Below are positions 6,925 through 9,206 of a DNA stretch of 9,206 nt, piece after piece. Made by a program: the position numbers and the translations under genes. Location of the stretch: positions 1-9,206 of the forward strand of contig CABUAP010000043.1 in the NCBI GenBank assembly GCA_902489675.1. Direction: 5' to 3'. Source of the stretch: an uncultured Azospirillum sp. (GTDB lineage: Bacteria > Pseudomonadota > Alphaproteobacteria > RF32 > CAG-239). Below the pieces are notes generated by a model. That model was not told the DNA's origin and searched no databases. It saw only the letters and a program-made list of their open reading frames with translations. Within the stretch, counting starts at the first letter, position 1, and every line of letters starts with the position of its first letter.

Positions 6925-7698
6925 ATGAAATTTGATATCATTATTCCGATGGGATGTTTCTGTGCGTCGGCACAAGCTTTGCGAAGTGTGAAAAAGAGAA
7001 CCCGCTCACTGCCGTTTGATTGGATTGCTCCGTTATCGTTTGAACAGGCGGTTTGTTTTCTGTCCAACGGGTTTGACGGTTTTTTCGAAAAAGAGGATCT
7101 GCAAAAATTTGAAAAAGATACCCGCAAAAATGTCGGTTATATCAATACTCGCAATCATTTGCTGTTTATGCACGATTTTGTCAATGTTGATCGCTTTGAT
7201 GAAGAGTATGTTTTTCTGAAAGAAAAATACGAACGTCGGATTCAGCGTATGTATCAAACCATAACCGATTCTAAAGATATTTTATATTTGCACATTTTTC
7301 ATATCAACCAGTTGGGCAGAGAACCTTCCGAGCAAGAGCTGGTGCAAGGTATGGATCGGCTGCACCAAATGTATCCCGGCAAAAATCAACGGCTTTTGTT
7401 TATCAATTTGGCAGAAAACGAAGAAGGAAAACGCGGCTTTGAGAAAAGAAATGTCCGAGAAGATATAGATTATTACGACTGCTATCGCAATCCTGATGCC
7501 GAGTTTGATGAACATTTTCCCGATTATGTATATTTTCAGAAAAATGTTGAGGCGATTCTGAATTTGTACAAGGTTCGCAAAAACGTTAAAGATATCATGA
7601 AAAAGCTCGCATTCAAATCTCTGGATGCTCTGGCACGCTTGGTTCCAAGCCGGCGTGTGCGGGAAAAAGTCCGGATGTTTTATAAAGAATACAAATAA
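6925..7698 (+). CDS. DUF1796 family putative papain-like cysteine peptidase (257 aa)
   Basis: The protein matches the DUF1796 family, annotated as putative papain-like cysteine peptidases, with little experimental work. Family-type signatures are IIPMGCFCAS with Cys13 as candidate nucleophile, RSLPFDWI (28-34), LLFMHDF (79-85) with His83 and Asp84, and a late strand ILYLHIFH (119-126). The conserved KYERRIQR helix is at 101-108. No signal peptide or membrane segment is seen, so it is probably cytoplasmic. The C-terminal 40 residues are basic. The ATG is supported by AAAGGGA about 5 nt upstream. A paralogue begins 41 nt after its stop. Family members are often found near surface-polysaccharide or glycosyltransferase genes, but none is visible here. 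Assignment to the family is fairly sure; peptidase activity is inference. Confidence 0.85.
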   Translation: MKFDIIIPMGCFCASAQALRSVKKRTRSLPFDWIAPLSFEQAVCFLSNGFDGFFEKEDLQKFEKDTRKNVGYINTRNHLLFMHDFVNVDRFDEEYVFLKEKYERRIQRMYQTITDSKDILYLHIFHINQLGREPSEQELVQGMDRLHQMYPGKNQRLLFINLAENEEGKRGFEKRNVREDIDYYDCYRNPDAEFDEHFPDYVYFQKNVEAILNLYKVRKNVKDIMKKLAFKSLDALARLVPSRRVREKVRMFYKEYK

Positions 7699-7739
7699 CG
7701 AAATGCGGCCTGCCTTACGAAATGGCATTGGGAGAAAAT

Positions 7740-8435
7740 ATGCAAAAGTTTGATTTAATTGTTCCGTCCGGATCTTTCTGCGTTACCAGCTATCACTTAC
7801 GGCAGGCCCGCCGACAAGGTGAAGCCTTGCCTTTTGATTGGTTGGAAAATGTTACGCCGGAATTGTTTGCCGGTTTTATGGAAAGTGGATTTCAAGATTT
7901 CTTGGAACTCAAACAATTAATACCGGACGGTGAGCGCAAAGAGGGGGAACCTCACTGCCGTTTTAAAATGCCGAACGGCATTGTGTTTGTGCATGATTTT
8001 GTTGATTGCAATCCCCAAACGGATTTTGCTTCGGTAAGGAAAAAATACGATCGCCGAATTGAGCGTTTGAATGTAAAAATAGCCAAAGCGCGCACGATTC
8101 TGTTTGTCCATTGCAGCCGAGCCGAAGCAGACGAGCATATGCTGCGGCAAATTTATCGGCGTTTGGCCGCGTTGTATCCTAAGAAGAGCATCAAGTTTTT
8201 ATATGTACATCTGGTCAACGGAAAACACGGTTTTGATTATGTTTCAAAAACCGAGGGATTTGATATTGTTGATATGGAATTTGGCACCAACAGCGATCCG
8301 AAACAATTCTGGATTGGGAATGTGCCGGTTTTTAACCAAATGCTGTCATCTTATCGTCTGACGTTCCGAGCGCGTTTTGGTTTTTGGTGCAGCCGCTGGA
8401 AAAGAAAATTTTCTAAAAACTACGATAAAATGTAA
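7740..8435 (+). CDS. DUF1796 family putative papain-like cysteine peptidase, second copy (231 aa)
   Basis: This is a paralogue of the gene just upstream. The same landmarks appear in the same order: VPSGSFCVTSYHL with Cys14, EALPFDWL (28-35), IVFVHDF (81-87) with His85 and Asp86, KKYDRRIERL (101-110), ILFVHCSR (120-127) and YPKKSIKFLYVHL (146-158). The two are strongly diverged outside these blocks, so the duplication is old. The start at 7740 is chosen because GGGAG lies 5 nt before it and because it aligns with the N-terminus of the first copy. An in-frame ATG six codons earlier (7722) has no such support. The C-terminus is basic (SRWKRKFSKNYDKM). It probably shares a transcript with the first copy. 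The two may have different substrates or act together; the sequence does not say. Confidence 0.85.
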   Translation: MQKFDLIVPSGSFCVTSYHLRQARRQGEALPFDWLENVTPELFAGFMESGFQDFLELKQLIPDGERKEGEPHCRFKMPNGIVFVHDFVDCNPQTDFASVRKKYDRRIERLNVKIAKARTILFVHCSRAEADEHMLRQIYRRLAALYPKKSIKFLYVHLVNGKHGFDYVSKTEGFDIVDMEFGTNSDPKQFWIGNVPVFNQMLSSYRLTFRARFGFWCSRWKRKFSKNYDKM

Positions 8436-8510
8436 AAACGGCAGTTTTGGCCGCAGTCAATAGCTGTTGCCTTGAGAGTTGTTGTTGAATGTAAAAAAAC
8501 AGTAAAAAGA

Positions 8511-8538
8511 AAAAGCCTTGAAATAAATCAAGGCTTTT
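8511..8538. terminator. Shared bidirectional terminator hairpin
   Basis: AAAAGCCTTG (8511-8520) pairs perfectly with CAAGGCTTTT (8529-8538) around an 8-nt AT loop. On the minus strand it is followed by a T-rich tail (TCTTTTTACTG), so it should end the tRNA-Leu transcript 6 nt after the CCA. On the plus strand it ends in four T bases and may also stop transcripts from the DUF1796 pair 75 nt downstream of their last stop codon. Confidence 0.8.
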
Positions 8539-8543
8539 CAAAT

Positions 8544-8629
8544 TGGTAGGGGTAGTCAGACTCGAACTGACACTCCTTGTGGGAACAAGATTTTGAGTCT
8601 AGCGCGTCTACCAGTTCCGCCATACCCCC
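8544..8629 (-). tRNA. tRNA-Leu (anticodon CAA)
   Basis: The minus strand folds as an 86-nt type II tRNA with encoded CCA. The acceptor arm pairs GGGGGTA with TACCCCT (a G-U pair at 1-72). The D arm is GCG/CGC with the GGTAGA loop. The anticodon loop CTCAAAA holds CAA, which reads UUG. A 14-nt variable region follows, as expected for tRNA-Leu. The T arm is GTCAG/CTGAC with TTCGAGT in the loop. The anticodon stem (CTAGA with TCTTG) has one T-T mismatch at 28-42. Confidence 0.95.
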
Positions 8630-8642
8630 TCAAAACAACCAA

Positions 8643-8671
8643 CAAATAACCGATAATTTTATAAACGTCAA
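8643..8671 (-). promoter_or_regulatory. Candidate tRNA-Leu promoter
   Basis: On the minus strand, TTGACG (8671-8666) and TATTTG (8648-8643) are separated by 17 nt. Transcription would start near 8636, a few bases upstream of the mature tRNA 5' end at 8629. The -35 box is good and the -10 box is weak. Confidence 0.5.
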
Positions 8672-8733
8672 CATTTTTTTTACTAAAATTTGTTATTTTT
8701 ATTTATCAAGATCATTTTTGCGGAGGGCGTGTT

Positions 8734-9206
8734 TTGCAAAAGACAGAAGAAACAGCGGTTGCATACTATAAGGACGGGAATTTTTCCGCCGCGCTTCGTT
8801 CGTTTTTACAAGTTTTGGCCGGGGCGCCGAAGCGTGAGGATATTTTGGTATATATTGCCAATTGCTATGACGGGTTGGGGCAGAAAGATGATGCAGTGGC
8901 TTATTATCAAAAGGCCTTAAAAGTCAATAAAAAATCTGATATTGCCGCAGCCAATCTGGCAATTATTTTCTATGAACTGAAAAATTATGCCGAAGCCAAA
9001 GCTGCTGCCGCACGAGCTCTTAAAATCAATCCGCGGAATGTTTCGGCACTTTCTGTTTTGGGCAATTTGTGTTATCGCAAAAAAGATTATAACGGAGCGT
9101 TGAAATTTTATCAGCGCGCGATGGATGTTCAACGCGATTTTTATACGGCGGTTTTGAATGCGGCTTCCATTTATTTTGAACGCCGCGATTACAATACGGC
9201 CTATTT
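8734..9206 (+). CDS. TPR-repeat protein, N-terminal part (cut by window edge)
   Basis: The open frame runs from TTG 8734 to the end of the window (157 codons so far) without a stop. The TTG start is chosen because GGAGGG (8722-8727) lies 6 nt upstream, and no ATG occurs in frame until deep in the gene. A GTG at 8729 belongs to another frame. The protein is made of tetratricopeptide repeats: approximate units at 3-30, 36-69 (YIANCYDGLGQKDDAVAYYQ), 70-101 (ANLAIIFYELKNYAEAKAAA), 104-135 (LGNLCYRKKDYNGALKFYQ) and 138 onward, with the usual small residues and repeated Ala/Tyr pattern. There is no signal peptide or membrane segment in the visible part. TPR arrays serve as protein-binding scaffolds; the partner and any further domain lie outside the window. 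No clear promoter is seen in the AT-rich 8632-8733. Confidence 0.88.
   Translation, partial: MQKTEETAVAYYKDGNFSAALRSFLQVLAGAPKREDILVYIANCYDGLGQKDDAVAYYQKALKVNKKSDIAAANLAIIFYELKNYAEAKAAAARALKINPRNVSALSVLGNLCYRKKDYNGALKFYQRAMDVQRDFYTAVLNAASIYFERRDYNTAY

Noticed and set aside
8440..8460. CGGC/GCCG hairpin just after the second DUF1796 gene as terminator
   Set aside because: Only 4 bp of stem and no T tract follow; the hairpin at 8511-8538 is a better candidate.

Overview
The window most likely comes from an alphaproteobacterium of moderate GC content. The strongest clue is a GTTC-N7-GTTC direct repeat, the SOS box typical of Alphaproteobacteria, placed over the promoter of a lexA gene. The LexA sequence also resembles alphaproteobacterial LexA. 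The exact lineage cannot be fixed from the sequence; an uncultured gut or host-associated group is a guess.

Layout. (1) Positions 1-101 are a perfect 32-bp inverted repeat with a structured 37-nt centre, ending 1 nt from the stop codon of the neighbouring gene. (2) Positions 103-3148, minus strand, hold an unrecognised cassette read as: a 687-residue hydrophilic protein, then a roughly 150-residue gene broken by a single +1 frameshift, then a 181-residue protein with hydrophobic segments. (3) Positions 3250-3906, minus strand, hold lexA. (4) Divergently from lexA, a strong sigma70-type promoter drives lysS (class II lysyl-tRNA synthetase) and, 2 nt after it, a YibQ-type divergent polysaccharide deacetylase. 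(5) A 241-nt AT-rich intergenic region with a hairpin and repeated motifs precedes two tandem, diverged paralogues of the DUF1796 putative papain-like cysteine peptidase family. (6) A bidirectional-looking terminator separates these from a minus-strand tRNA-Leu(CAA). (7) A TPR-repeat gene starting with TTG runs off the right edge.

The housekeeping part (lexA, lysS, yibQ-like, tRNA-Leu) is clear. The least explained parts are the minus-strand cassette with its terminal palindrome and the DUF1796 pair with its leader. No CRISPR array, complete insertion sequence, transposase or toxin-antitoxin pair was seen.
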